Source: Ophioderma brevispina
Lineage: Eukaryota; Echinodermata; Ophiuroidea; Amphilepidida; Ophiodermatidae
Reading direction: 5' to 3'
Length of the DNA: 64,000 bases
NCBI GenBank assembly: GCA_023653785.1
Contig: JAMKCH010005473.1
Coordinates: 1 to 64,000 of the forward strand
In this document: piece after piece, positions 36,205 to 48,304 of the stretch
Numbering within the stretch: the first letter of the stretch is position 1
Layout of the letters: the number at the start of each line of letters is the position of its first letter
Notes under the pieces: model-generated
What the model saw: only the letters and a program-made list of their open reading frames with translations
Told to the model about the DNA's origin: nothing
Database searches by the model: none
Translations under genes and position numbers: made by a program

Positions 36205-36537
36205 TAGTCCGCCATCTCATAGTCTGGCTACACGGTAAGAAAGTACTCGATTCAGTTGACTCTTCTTGCAACATTAGTTTCACACGCTTTAATTCAGTTG
36301 TCATCTATGGAGCCCCGGACTGTAAGCTCCCAGCGGACTATAATTACTTTCCACACCGGTGTAGAATTAACCATTGTCCGGCGTACTCATATCCGGGAAC
36401 AATTGTGAATAATATGGCAATCGGATTCAGTTGCCTCTTTAACGCAACCTAGTTTCACGCTTTTATATTCCGTATCGTCTATGGAGCCCCCCGGACTTGG
36501 CTCCTAACCGGACTATATCTCCCTTCACACCGGTCTT
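36205..36537 (-). repeat. Two units of the CACACCGGTGTG family, reverse orientation
   Basis: Reverse complement of the units at 11692 and 12787. One unit runs 36352-36537 between ACACCGGTGT and CACACCGGTC. A second, partial unit (36205-36351) precedes it, giving a head-to-tail pair. Blocks ACAATTGTGAATAAT, TTTCACGCTTT, TCTATGGAGCCC and CCGGACTATA are recognisable. Confidence 0.7.
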
Positions 36538-36849
36538 CAATCTGAAATTTCGGAATCATCTATCAAAACAGAACAAGAGCAGTTCAAATTGTAATCCATT
36601 CCCAATTTGGCAAAATGTCTTGTGCAATCATATATGACCGTTATCGATTTGAAGAACACCTATTGTTTAAGATTCCGATACACAATTCAACAAAAAATCC
36701 TTCCTTTTGAATGACTCTCACCCCTTCCAAAGAATTAAACTGGGAAATGCGTTTTACACAAATAGATGGAATCCGAGAGTCAATCGTAATATCTAATTCT
36801 TAAACGTGCGACAATCCACCAAGTGCTCAGGGTGCCACTGTTGAGCACC

Positions 36850-37090
36850 TTAGTCTGCTACAACACAACGAGTAAATCCATAACAGCAGAAAGGCCTTAT
36901 GGAAAGAAGTCTGATTTTAAAAAAATGCAGGAGAAAACCGAAGTTCTCGGAGACCTCAATCGAGGCCCCCAGGGACCGTATTGATCGGCAAATACCAATC
37001 CACGTACGACACTGGCTCAGCCGGGAATCAAACCTGGGTCGCATTGATGAAGGGCGAGAGGGTGAGCCACTACGGCCAAACCCGTCCTCA
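36850..37090 (-). mobile_element. tRNA-derived SINE-like repeat
   Basis: On the minus strand it starts with CCGTAGTGGCTCACCC (A-box-like) followed by GGTTTGATTCCCGGC (B-box-like) about 45 bp later, the spacing of an RNA polymerase III promoter. A non-tRNA body runs to about 36850. It abuts the DIRS-like fragment at about 37085. The B box departs from consensus, so the promoter is probably inactive. Confidence 0.55.
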
Positions 37091-37262
37091 CATCCCAGAC
37101 CTAGCCATCATGTCAGATGCTTTTCTCCAAGGTTGGGGAGCTTACTCTCTCCATCAACGACACAGGAGTAGTGGTTTACAAGGACTGAAATACCACAAAT
37201 TATTTAGAATTGTTGTGGCTTCTCTTGAACTAAAAGAATTAGTTGATAAATGCATCGGGCCT
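37085..37262 (+). pseudogene. DIRS-like retroelement fragment (RNase H region)
   Basis: The frame reads PDLAIMSDAFLQGWGAY followed by a short linker and LELKEL. D-A-x-x-x-GWGA then a later LEL is the pattern of the RNase H part of DIRS/Ngaro-type tyrosine-recombinase retrotransposons. It stops at 37262. Sequence to about 38030 may belong to the same decayed element, but I find no further certain motif. Confidence 0.4.
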
Positions 37263-37270
37263 ATATAGTT

Positions 37271-38127
37271 GAAAAGGATTCAACCTATTAACCCTGATAA
37301 AAACCAGGTCTACTTTGGTTTCTACAAGCGTGAATGAATAAAATCTAGAACACTCTTGGAAACCTCCACAAACTTGAAATCATTAATAGTCACTGATGAC
37401 TTCTGACTTCCTCTCCCTGATGTGGCAATTTGGGCTAAAATCAAGGCTAACCCCAATGACACCATCTTTAGAGAACGCTTTTCCCAAGGCGGCAAATCAC
37501 AGGAAATTCAGCAACCGGTTTCCACTTTCCATGTTTTTCTATTAATATCTAGATTGCGATTAATACCTTTCATCAATGTATAGACACCAGTAAATTGTCT
37601 CCAATTGGTTTTCCCTCTCCTGGTCGGATTTTGAAATAGCTGATCTATACACATTTAAGGTTCGTAGATAGCCTTTCTTCTTCTCAATGTCCACTCCAGT
37701 ATTGCTTTTATAGGTGCTCAAAGGGATTGTCATATACACTCTTGAAACCCGCCACCCTGGTGCAGCTTCCCTGGTTGATTGTTGCTACGTATGGTTGCAA
37801 ATCACCACCAAATAAATTGCCATTGTTTAGAACAAAATGGCCCCTAATTAAAAACCGTAAATTTCTCATTAACATAAGCAGCTCAGTCACTAAAATTATT
37901 GTATTACCCATTGACTGCTCGAACCTCTTCATCCCATTCAGCAAGAGATCCATAAGTTGACCACAGATTTCAAGCGACGAACGTGAAGACAACGATGAAT
38001 TCTGATCCCCTCTGAAACTGTGGCTTCTAGTCAAAATATGTCCTATGGGGTGGGTGTAAATTAGTACTTAATTACTAGTAGTAGACCTTACAACAATTTT
38101 TTGTCTTGATTTGTGCTCATTTGTATC
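37271..38127. other. Non-coding or decayed retroelement, unresolved
   Basis: Open on both strands for 70-108 codons (37708-38034 minus; 37727-37960 plus) without a domain I can name. Lies between the DIRS-like fragment and the tandem array. Confidence 0.35.
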
Positions 38128-38131
38128 TTAA

Positions 38132-38403
38132 TCCTTCTGCCCGATAGACGGCCTGAGAGTTTCTTGCAACTAACTAAATATTCGAAAATACATTCAGATA
38201 CTATTGTGGTATCTCAAATGTGGAAACACTCCCAGATGAAGTTTGGTATAATTTTTTCAACGTTTATATTGCTTTACAAACTTCTGGCAATGCGTTTTGC
38301 CATTGAGAAATGCATGTGAATGGCTATGCTGAGAGATCTAGACATGTCTTTAGGTGACAGTTCCAAAAATGAAATCCTAAAATTAATTCCGGGTTGAAAA
38401 GGG
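38132..38403 (+). mobile_element. TTAA-flanked MITE in the array, first copy (left edge)
   Basis: Starts right after TTAA (38128-38131) with TCCTTCTGCCCGATAG and ends CCGGGTTGAAAAGGG. Ends are inverted: CCTTTCGGCCCG in other copies against CGGGTTGAAAGGG. This copy forms the left boundary of the array. Its right TTAA is reduced to TA, probably by an indel. Confidence 0.65.
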
Positions 38404-40091
38404 TAGTGGACATTTGGAGGGGCGCTAGTAATTTTTGCGATTTTCGCGCATTCCTTACCATCAACGTTTGGATGGCAACTTGCATACACTATGTACACTA
38501 TTAGCGAATGTCCGCCATTGTGTTTCTTTCTTTTTTCTATTTTTGTGATCTGTAGTTTTGCTTGTAGTGTGTATGTGGTGTCGTGTGCTGTGTGTGTGTG
38601 GTTGGTGGTGCTTGTGTGTCTTGTGTCTGTGTGTGTGGTGTGTGTGTGCGTGATTTTGTTTCTGTTGCTTGCTTTTACAGATATTAAATCCATATTTCTT
38701 TTACTGTCTTAGTGTAAAAAAAACACCTCAATTTCTTGTTTAAATTCATCACCTCCGTGGACCCAAAAAAAAAAAAACAAATTCTAGGCGAGACTCATTT
38801 TATCGGCCCAGCTGAATCGTATTTTGCCTAAAAACACGTTAAACTTTTTTTTTACCTATTTCTATTGTACAGAACCCGATAATCATCTGTATGAATTCCG
38901 CACGCCGTGGAGTACTCCGCTACAGTAGCCAGGGCGTCCAAATACTATTACTATCTGTTGTTAGGAAACTACAACTTTAACAATAGGTTTTTTCTCAAAA
39001 CTTTTATTTGAAAAAAATGAATTTCACATTTTGCACTTGAAAAATCACATCCAGAAGGTACGATTCTAACTTAAAAAAAAAAAAAAAAAAACCTTCGCCT
39101 TTATCTTCATCTTCCCGCTGTGAGACATTTTGCTTGTATGATGTGGAAAATTTAAATTGCTATTTTGCAGACGGTTCCAAAAGAACTCTTCGGAAAACAG
39201 CGGCCTTCACTCGTCACTTCCCTGGGCAGCCAACTCATTGTTTTTTTATTAAGTTGGGACAGTTGGGAGGGCGCTAGTATATGTTTGCGATTTTTTCACC
39301 TTCCTTACCATCACCGTTTGGATGTCAACGGGGCCATACACTATGTACAGCTATGTATGCGAAGCTCACAGTGTTTTTTCTTTTTTCTATTTGTGTCTCT
39401 TATTTTTGCTTGTAGTGTGTAGTGTGTGCGTGTGCGTGGTTGTGTTTGTGCATGTGTTGCGTGTGTTCTGTTTGTGTGTGTGTGTGTGTGCGGCGTTGAT
39501 TTTGTTTCTGTTGCTTTTTACAGATATTAACTCCATATTTTTTTACTGTCTTAGTGTAAAAAACAACCCCCTCAATTTCGTTTTTTATAAGTTCATGCGA
39601 GTGACCAAAAGTAAAAAATGTGGGTGGCTGAGGCGTCACTCATTTTTATAGGCCAGCTGATATCGTAATTTGTGCCTAAAAACACGTTAAAAAACTTTTT
39701 TTTTTCCTATTTCTATTGTACAAGACCCGATAATCATCCGGTGCGAATTTTGAACCCGTGGGGACTCCGTACAGTAGCCAGGAGCGTCCAAAATAACTAT
39801 TACTGTGTGTTGTATAAGAAATACAACTTTAACATAGTTTTTCTCAAAACTTTTATTTGAAAAAAAATGAATTTCATTTTGACTTGAAACATCATCTCAG
39901 AAGGTACGATTATAACGTAATAAAAAAAAACCTTAGCCTGTATCGTCATTTTCCCGCTTGTGAACATTTTGCTCTGTATGAATGTGGAAAAGTATTGGAA
40001 ATTGCTTATTTGCAGACTGTTCCAAAAGAAACTCTTCCGGGCAACACGCCCTTCACCGTCCTGGCAAGCCAACTCCATTGTTTTTTATTAA

Positions 40092-40348
40092 GCTTTCGGC
40101 CCGATAGAACGCCTGAGCGTTTCTTGCAATAAATAAATCCTTTAAAAACATCAATACGATTTTTGGGTATCTCAAATGTGGAACATTCCAAAAAGAAAAG
40201 TTTGGTAAATTTCACGTTAGAATTGCTTTACAATTCGTGCCAATGCGTTTTTGCATGAGAATTCATTTAAATTGTGCTCTCTAATACTAACATGTCTTTA
40301 GTGACAGTTCAAAATGAAATCCTAAAAATAATTCCGGGTTTGAAAGGG
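40092..40348 (+). mobile_element. TTAA-flanked MITE in the array
   Basis: TTAA at 40088-40091 and 40349-40352. Left end GCTTTCGGCCCGATAG, right end CCGGGTTTGAAAGGG. Ends with CCC/GGG and a TTAA duplication are the pattern of piggyBac-type elements. Confidence 0.65.
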
Positions 40349-42032
40349 TTAAGTGGGACATTTGGGAGGCGCTAGTAGATGTTTTGCGATTTTCACCTTC
40401 CTTCCATCAAACGTTTGGATGTCAACGGTGCCCATACCTATGTGACACTATGTATGCATGCCCCCAGGTGTTTCTTTTTCTATTTGGGGTGTCTTATTTT
40501 TGCTTGTAGTGGTGTATGTGTTGTGCGCGTGCGTGTGTGCATGTGTGTGCGTGTGTGCTGTGGTGTCTGTGTGTGTGTGTGTGCGTGCGTGATTTTTGGT
40601 TTCGTGTTGCTTTTACCGATATTATCCATATTGGTTTACTGTCTTAGTGTAAAAAAAACACCTCCATTTCGTTGTTTATAGTTCATCATTGACCAAAAAA
40701 AAAAAACAATTACTAAGGCGGACTCATTTTTATAGGCCAGCTGAGATGTAATTTGTGCTAAAAACACGTTAAACTTTTTTTTTACCTATTTCTATTGTAC
40801 AAGACCCCGAGAATCATCTGGTATGACTTCCGACCCGTGGGTACTCCGTACAGTAACCAGGGAGCTCCCAATAACTATATACTATCTGTTTTTATATGAA
40901 ATACAAACTACATAGGTTTTTTCTCTCAAAACGTTTAATTGAAAAAATAGAATTTCAATTTTGACTTGAACAATCATCTCAATCAGAAGGTACGATTATA
41001 ACTTAAAAAAAAAAAAAAAAAAAAAACCTAGCCTTTCTTGCATTTCCTTCCCGCTGTGATTAGACCTTTTGCTCTGTAAGATGTGGAAAATTGAATTGCT
41101 ATTTTTCAGACTGTTCCAAAAGAAAACTCTTCGGGAAAACAAGCGCCTTCACTCGTCCTGGCAAGCCAACCAATTGTTTTTTTATTAGTGGGACATTTTG
41201 GGAGGGGCGCCTAGTAGCATGTTTTGCGATTTTCACCTTCTTACCATCAACGTTTGGATGTCAAACGGTGCCATACCCTAATGTACACTAGATGCAATGC
41301 CCACAGTGTTTCTTTTTTCTATTTGTGTGATCTTCTTCTTTTGCTTGTATTGTGTATGTGTGTGCGTGTGCGTGTGTGTGTGTGTTGTGGCATGGTGTGC
41401 GTGTGTGTCTGGTGTTCTGTGGTTGTGTGTTGTGCGTGCCTGTGATTTTGTTTACTTTTGCTTTTTACCAGAATATTCCTCCATATTTTTTTACTGTCTT
41501 AGTGTAAAAAAAAAAAAAACACTCAATTTCGTTGTTTATAGTTAATCAGTGATCCAAAAAAAAAAAAATTACTAGGCGGACTCATTTTTATAGGCCACCT
41601 GAGATCGTAATTTGTTGCCTAAAACACGTTAACTTGTTTTTTCCTATTTCTATTGTACAAGACCCGATAATCATCTGGTGGGAATTTAGAACCCGTTGGT
41701 ACTCCGATACAGTAGCCAGGGAGCGTCCAAAATAACTATTAACTGTGTGTTGGTATAGGAAATACAAACTTTACATAGGTTTCTCAAAACTTTTATTTGA
41801 AACAAATATGACTTTCAATTGTGACTTGAAAAATCATCTCAGAAGGTACAATTTATAACTTAATAAAAAAACCTTAGCCTTTTTCTTCATTTTCCCGCTG
41901 TGCGACATTTCTCTGATATGAGGTGGGAAATTGAAATTGCTAATTTGCAGACATGTTCCAAAAAGAAAACTCTTCGGGAAACAATCGCTTCACTCGTCCC
42001 ACTAGGCAAGCCAACTCATTGTTTTTTATTAA

Positions 42033-42306
42033 GCTTTCGGGCCCGAAGACCGCCTGAGTCGTTTTCTTGCCACTAAAAAATACTTGGAAAATACATTCAG
42101 ATACTATTTTGGTATCTCAAATGTGGAACAATCCAAAAGATGAAGTTTGGTAATAATTTTTCAACGTTTATTATGTGCTTTACAACTTCGGCAATGCGTT
42201 TTGCCATGGAGAATGCCTGTGAAATTGCTATGCTGAAGAGATCTAGACTGTCTTGAGGTGACAGTTCAAAAATGAATCCTAAAATTAATTCTCGGGTTTG
42301 AACGGG
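42033..42306 (+). mobile_element. TTAA-flanked MITE in the array
   Basis: TTAA at 42029-42032 and 42307-42310. Left end GCTTTCGGGCCCG, right end CGGGTTTGAACGGG. Confidence 0.65.
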
Positions 42307-43184
42307 TTAAGTTGTACTTTGGTAAGGGCGGCTAGTAGATTTTTTGGCGTGCGATTTTCACCTTCCTTACCATCAACATTGGATGTCAAACTGTGCCATA
42401 CACCATGTCACTATGTATGCGAAGCCCCAGAGTGTTTTTCTTTTTTTCTATTTGTTGATCTTTTTTTTGCTTGTAGTTGTGTTGTGTGTGCGCCCAGTGC
42501 GTGTTTGTGTGTGTTTGTTTGTGCATGTGTGTGCGTGTGTTTTCTGTGTGTGTGTGTGTGTGTGTGCGTGCGTGATTTTGTTTCTGTTGCTTTTTACAGA
42601 TTTAATCCCATATTTTGTTACTGTCTTATGTAAAAAAAACACCTCAATTTCGTTGTTTATATAGTTCATCATGACCAAAAAAAATTACTATGGCGGACTC
42701 ATTTTGTATCATGTTTATGGCCACTGAGATCGTAAAATTTTGTGCCTAAAAACCCTGTTCAACTTTTTTTTTACTATTTCTATTTGTACAGACCCGAATA
42801 ATCATCTGGTATTAAATTCGAAACCTTGGGTACTCATCTACAATAGCCAGGGCGCGTCCAAATCACTATACTGATTACCGTGCGCTGGTATAGGAAATAC
42901 AAACTTTACATCGGTTTTTTCTCAAAACTTTTATTTGAAAAAAAATACATATGAATTTCATTTGACTGAAAAAATCATCTCAGAAGGTACGATTTATAAC
43001 TTAATAAAAAAAAAAAAAACCTTAGCCTTTATCTTCATTTCCCCGCTTGTAGGACAGTTGCTCTGTAATGATGTGGAAAATTGAAATTGCTAATTTGGCA
43101 CACTGTTCCCAACGAAACTCTTCGTGAAAACAGCGCTCTTCACTCGTTCACTGGCAACAAACTCAATTGTTTTTTTTTTATTAA

Positions 43185-43445
43185 GCCTTCGGCCCGATAG
43201 AACGCCTGAGCGTTTCTTGCAATAATAAATACTTGAAAAGAAAATACATTCAAATCTATTTTGGTATCTCAACTGTTGACAATCCAAAAGATGAAGTTTG
43301 GATAATTTTCACGTTTTTTAATGGCTTTACAACTTCGGGCAATGCGTTTCGCCCTTTAAATGCATGTGAATTGCTATGCTGAGAGATCTGTCTTTAGGTG
43401 ACAGTTCAAAATGAAATCCGAAAATTAATTCCGGGTTGAAAGGGT
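43185..43445 (+). mobile_element. TTAA-flanked MITE in the array
   Basis: TTAA at 43181-43184, and TTTAA at 43445-43449 on the right. Left end GCCTTCGGCCCGATAG, right end CCGGGTTGAAAGGG. Confidence 0.65.
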
Positions 43446-44255
43446 TTAATTGGGACTTTTGGGAGGGCGCTAGTAGATTTTTGCGATTTTCATTTCACGC
43501 TTCCTTACCATCAACGTTTGGATGTCAAACGTGCATACACTATGTACACTATGTATGCGAATGCCCGCCAATTGTTTCTGTTCTTTTTTTCTATTTGTAT
43601 GATCTTATTTTTGCTGTGTGTGTATGTGTGTTTGTTTGCATGTGTGTGCGGGTGTGCGTGCGTGTGTGGGTATGTGCGTTCTGTGATTTATGTTTCTGTT
43701 GCTTTTTACAGATATTATCCATTTTTTTACTGTCTAGTGTAAGAAAACACACCTCAATTCGTCGTTGTTTATAGTTCATCAGTGACCAAAAAAATTACTA
43801 GGCGGACCATTTGCATGCCAGCTGAGATCGTAATTTGTGCCTAAAAACAACGTTAAAAAACTTTTTTTACTATTTCTATTGTACAAGACCCGATATCATC
43901 TGGTTACATGAATTCCGAACCCGTGGGTTCTTCCGATACAGTAGCCCAGGGACGTCCAAATAACTATTAATGTGTGTTGGTATAGGAAATACACACTTTA
44001 CATAGGTTTTTTCATCAAAGCTTTTTATTTGAAAAAAAAATATGAATTTCAATTTTGACTTGAAAAATCATCTCAGAAGGTTTGATTTAACTTGAAAAAA
44101 CCTTAGCCTTTATCTCATCTTCCCGCTGTGAGACATTTTGCGCTGTATGATGTGGAAATTGAAATTCTAATTTGCGACTGTTTCCAAAGAAACTCTTCGG
44201 GATCAAACCAGCGCCTTCACTCGTCACTGGCAAGCCAACTCATGTTTTTTAGTAA

Positions 44256-44529
44256 GCCTTTCGGCCCGATAAAACGCCGAGCGTTTCTTTCTTCAAATAA
44301 ATAAATCCTTGACAATACATTCATATACTATTTTGGTATCTCAAATTTGGAACACAATCCAAAAGATGAAGTTTGGTATGATTTTCACGTTTATAATGTG
44401 CTTTACAACTTCGGGCAAGGCGTTTTGCCATGGAGAATGCATGTGAATTGCTATCTGAGAGATCTAGACTTGTCTTTAGGTGCAGTGTTTCAAAATGAAA
44501 TCCAAAATGAAATTCCGGGTTTGAAAGGG
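44256..44529 (+). mobile_element. TTAA-flanked MITE in the array
   Basis: Flanked by GTAA on the left and TTAC on the right, both one change from TTAA. Ends GCCTTTCGGCCCGATA and CCGGGTTTGAAAGGG. Confidence 0.6.
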
Positions 44530-46192
44530 TTACGTGTGACATTTGGGAGGCGCTAGTAGTTTTTTGCGCTTTTTCACGTAACCTTCCTTACCATCACGTT
44601 TTGGATTCAAACGGTTGCCATACACTCTATGTACACTAGTTATGCGAATGCCCGCCATTGTTTCTTTTTTCTATTTATGATCTTATTTTTGGGCTTGTAG
44701 TGTGTAGTTGTGTGTGGTGTGGCAATGTGTGGTGCGGGTGTGTCTGTGTGTGTGTGTGTGGCGATTCGGATTTTGGTTTTCTTTGCTTTTTTTACAGATA
44801 TTAATAATCCATTTTTTTTAACTGTCTGAGTGTACAGAAACGCCCTCAATTTTTTCGTTGTTTATAGTTGATCCAGTGACCAAAAAAAAAAAAATCCAGG
44901 AGGCTGACTCAATTTTCTAGGCCAGCTGAGATCGTATTTTGTGCCTAACACACGGGTTAAACTTTTTTTACCTATTTCTATGCAAAGAACCGAATAAGCA
45001 TCTGGTATGACTTCCGAACCCGTGGGGTACTACTCCGTCAGTAGCCAGGGAGCGTCCAAAATACTATTAATGTGTGTTGGTATGGAAATAACAAACTTAC
45101 TATGAGGTTTTTCTCAAAGCTTTTATTGCAAAAACATATTAATTTCAATTTTTGACTGAAAATCATCTCAGAAGGTACGATTTATAACTTCACAAAAAAA
45201 AAACATTAGCCTTTAATCTTCCTTTTCCCGCTTGTGATACATTTTGCCCTGTATTGATGGTGGAAAATTGACATTGGCTCATTTGCAGACTGTTCCAAAA
45301 GAAACTCTTCCGGAAAACAGCGCTTCCTCCCGTCACTGGCACCAACTCAATTGTTTTTTTATAAGTGGGACCATTTTGGAGGGCGCTAGTAGATGTTTTT
45401 TTCGATTTTCACCTTCCTTACCATCAACGTTTGGATGTCAAACGGTGCCATACCCTATGTACACTATGATGCGAATGCCCACAGTGTTTCTTTTTTCTAT
45501 TTTGTGTGATCTTTTTTGCTTGTAGTGTGTATGTGTGTGCGTGTGGCGTGTTTGTGTGTGCATCTGTGTGCGTGGTGTGTCTGTGTGCTGGTGTGTGTGT
45601 GTTGTGCGTGCGTGCGTGATTTTGTTTTCTGTTGCTTTTTACAGATATAATCCATATTTTTTTCATAAAAAACTTTTTTAAACAAAAAACACCTCATTTC
45701 GTTGTTTATAGTTCATCAGTGACCAAAAAAAAAAAAAATTACAGCGGACTCATTTTTATTAGGCCAGCTGAGATCGTAATTTGGTGCCTAAAACACTTAA
45801 ATTTTTTTACCTATTTCTAATTGTACAAGACCCGATTAATCATCTGGTATGAATTCCCGACCCGTGGTTTACTCGATACAGTAGCCAGGGAGCGTCCCAA
45901 ATCTCTTACGGTGTGTGGTATAAATACAAACTTTACATAGGTTTTTCTCAAACTTTATTTGAAAAAAAAATATGAATTTCATTTTGACTTGAAAAAATCA
46001 TCTCAGAAGGTACGATTAACTTTAATAAAAAAAAAACCTAGCCTGTATCTTCATTTTCCCGCTGTGGACATTTTGCTCTAATGATGTGACAATTGAAATT
46101 GCTAATTTTGAGGACAGTTCCAAAGAAACTCTTCGGGAACACAGCGCCTTCACTTCGTCACTGGCAAGCAAACTCAATTGGTTTTTTATTAA

Positions 46193-46483
46193 GGCCTTTC
46201 GGCCCGATAGAACGCCTGAGCGTTTCTTGCAAATAAATAAATACTTGCTAAAGTACATTCAGATACTATTTTGGTATCTCAATGTGGAACCATCCAAAAG
46301 ATGAAGTTTTGGGTATATATTTCAACGTTTAAATGTGCTTTACCAACAACTTCGGGCAATGCGGTTTGCCATGGAGAATGCATGAATTGTGAATTGCTAT
46401 GCTGAGAGATCTAGACATGTCTTTAGGTGACAGTGTCAAAAAGTGAATTGGTGAAATCCTAAAATACTTCCGGGTTGAAAGGG
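46193..46483 (+). mobile_element. TTAA-flanked MITE in the array
   Basis: TTAA at 46189-46192 and 46484-46487. Ends GGCCTTTCGGCCCGATAG and CCGGGTTGAAAGGG. Confidence 0.65.
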
Positions 46484-47321
46484 TTAAGTGGACCATTTGG
46501 GAGGGCGCTAGTAGATATTTTGCGATTTTCACCTCCTTACCATCAACCGTTTGGATGTCAACGGTGCCATACACTATTTACACTATGGATGCGAATGCCC
46601 GCCAGGTGTTTCTTGCTATTTCTTTTTTAATATTGTAATGATCTTATTTTTGCTTGTAGTGTGTATGTGTGTGTGTGGTGTGTGTGCACGTGTGTGCGTG
46701 TGTTTCTTGTGTGTGTGTGTGCGCGTTTTCGTGATTTGTTTCTGTTGCTTTTACATATATTAATCCATATTTTTTTACTGTCTTATTGTAAAGAAACACC
46801 CCCTCAATTTCGTTGTTTATATTTCACATCAGTGACCCAAAAAATTACTAGGCGGATCATTTGTCATAGGCCAGCTGATATCGTAATTTGTGCCTAAAAA
46901 ACACTTAAACTTTGTTTACCTATGTCTATTGTACACGACCCAATAATCATCTGGTATGACTTTTCCGAACCCGTGGGTACTTACCCGATACAGTCGCCAT
47001 GGAGCGTCCAAAATAACTATTAATGTGTGTTGGCATAGAAACACAAACTTTACAGGGTTTTTTCTCAAAGCTTTTTATTTGAAAAAATATGAATTTCAAT
47101 TTTGACTTGAAAAAATCATCTCAGAAGGTACGATTTAATAACTTAAAAAAAAACCTATAGCCTTTATCTTCATTTTCCCCGCTTGAGGACATTTTGCTCT
47201 GTATGAGTGGAAATTGAAATTGCTAATTTACAGACTGTGGTCGGTGCTAACAGAAAGTCGTTCGGGTAAACAGCGCCTTCACTCGTCCTCTGGCAAGCCA
47301 ACTCAATTGTTTTTTTATTAA

Positions 47322-47580
47322 GCCTTTCGGCCCGATAGAACGCCTGAGCGTTTCTTCCTTGCAAATAAATAAATACTTGAAAAATACATCAGATACTATT
47401 TTGGTATCTCAAATGTGGAACAATCCAAAAGATGAAGTTTGGTATAATTTGTTACGTTGATAATGTGCTTACAACTTCGGTCATGCGTTTTTTGCCATGG
47501 AGAATGCATGTGAATGCTAGCTGAGAAGATCTATACATGAAAAAAATGAAATCCTAAATTTTCATTCCGGGTTGAAAGGG
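47322..47580 (+). mobile_element. TTAA-flanked MITE, last copy (right edge of the array)
   Basis: TTAA at 47318-47321 and 47581-47584. Ends GCCTTTCGGCCCGATAG and CCGGGTTGAAAGGG. Sequence after the right TTAA (AATAATTTCCTAAC) is unique, so the array ends exactly with this element. Confidence 0.7.
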
Positions 47581-47739
47581 TTAAAATAATTTCCTAACAC
47601 AAAATATGGCCCAGGAAGTTTCAGTTTCTTCTTCATCCAATTTTTTTTTTCAATTTTAACTTGACCCGTCAATTTTTAAAACTTTTTCCAAACAAGACTT
47701 TTCGGCCAGTGTGGAATCTACATGTGTAAAAGGTCCAAC

Positions 47740-48150
47740 TTGGAGCTAACTTTGCCAATGTTGTTCCGAAAAGCCTGTCGACATGATTCTATGCCTGGGA
47801 GGTTCCACCCGCCGCTAAAATGTAATGTTGACATTATTGGAGTGGGGTTTTTCTGGCTGGCCTATTGTGAGTTGTGTCATTGGACTTTCCACTTGTGAAA
47901 GAAGCAGTGGTGGTGCTACAAGTTGAATCAAAAATGGATATCATATTGGGTTGGCCATAGCCCTGTCCTCTCTTTATTTTGTTCAAAACCTGAAGCAAGC
48001 GACAATACGGTGGAAATGCCCACCCTCGTTCTCGTTCCACGTCATTGATAATGCATTCGACTGCTTCCAGGTCCAAGTTTCCCAGATGCAAAACAGGGCA
48101 CTAATTGGCTTCAACCTGATTCAAAAAGATCTATTGTCGGTTTGGGAAAT
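47740..48150 (-). pseudogene. DIRS-like retroelement fragment (RNase H to recombinase linker)
   Basis: The minus strand encodes LDLEAVECIINDVERERG followed by WAFPPYCRLLQVLNKIKRGQ. 'AFPP...L...VL.KI..' is the usual stretch after RNase H in DIRS/Ngaro elements, where a 'LVAP.W..Q.WYP' motif should follow; a diverged version may be present near 47880. The frame closes near 47834. Orientation is opposite to the DIRS-like piece at 37085, on the other side of the tandem array. Tentative. Confidence 0.4.
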
Positions 48151-48304
48151 ATAATTTTCTTTCTTGCAAAGTTCCTCGGAATCTCTGCACTCTCCACTCT
48201 ACTCGGTCTTTGACCACTCGGAGTTGTAGTTCTTCTTCTTCTCGTGCTCATGCTCCGGATGCATGAAAGACAGTGAAATGCTGACAATCGACTGATCTAG
48301 GCAC

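Larger units (their letters stand above)
38132..47580. repeat. Tandem array, about nine monomers of 0.84 or 1.1 kb, bounded by MITE ends
   Basis: Nine monomers, each with a (GT)n tract (starting near 38576, 39415, 40505, 41345, 42470, 43615, 44695, 45525 and 46660). Each carries, in order, GGGCGCTAGTAG, ACCATCAACGTTTGGATGTC, the GT tract, TTGCTTTTTACAG, AGGCCAGCTGAGATCGTAA, AAGACCCGATAATCATCTGG, GAGCGTCCAAAATAACTATT, CATCTCAGAAGGTACGAT and ACTGTTCCAAAAGAAACTCT. Monomers are 1.1 kb when they carry the TTAA-flanked MITE and about 0.84 kb when they lack it. Monomers differ mainly by small indels, as in the suspected raw-read blocks. The array begins and ends exactly at MITE ends. No gene inside; frames over the GT tract are spurious. 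Confidence 0.85.

Noticed and set aside
38660..46760. TTGCTTTTTACAG in every monomer as a splice acceptor of a repeated exon
   Set aside because: No open frame follows it consistently and no donor or protein family is recognisable.
38274..46897. Many Cys/Val-rich or His/Thr-rich frames in the tandem array
   Set aside because: All are translations of the (GT)n/(AC)n tract, repeated once per monomer.
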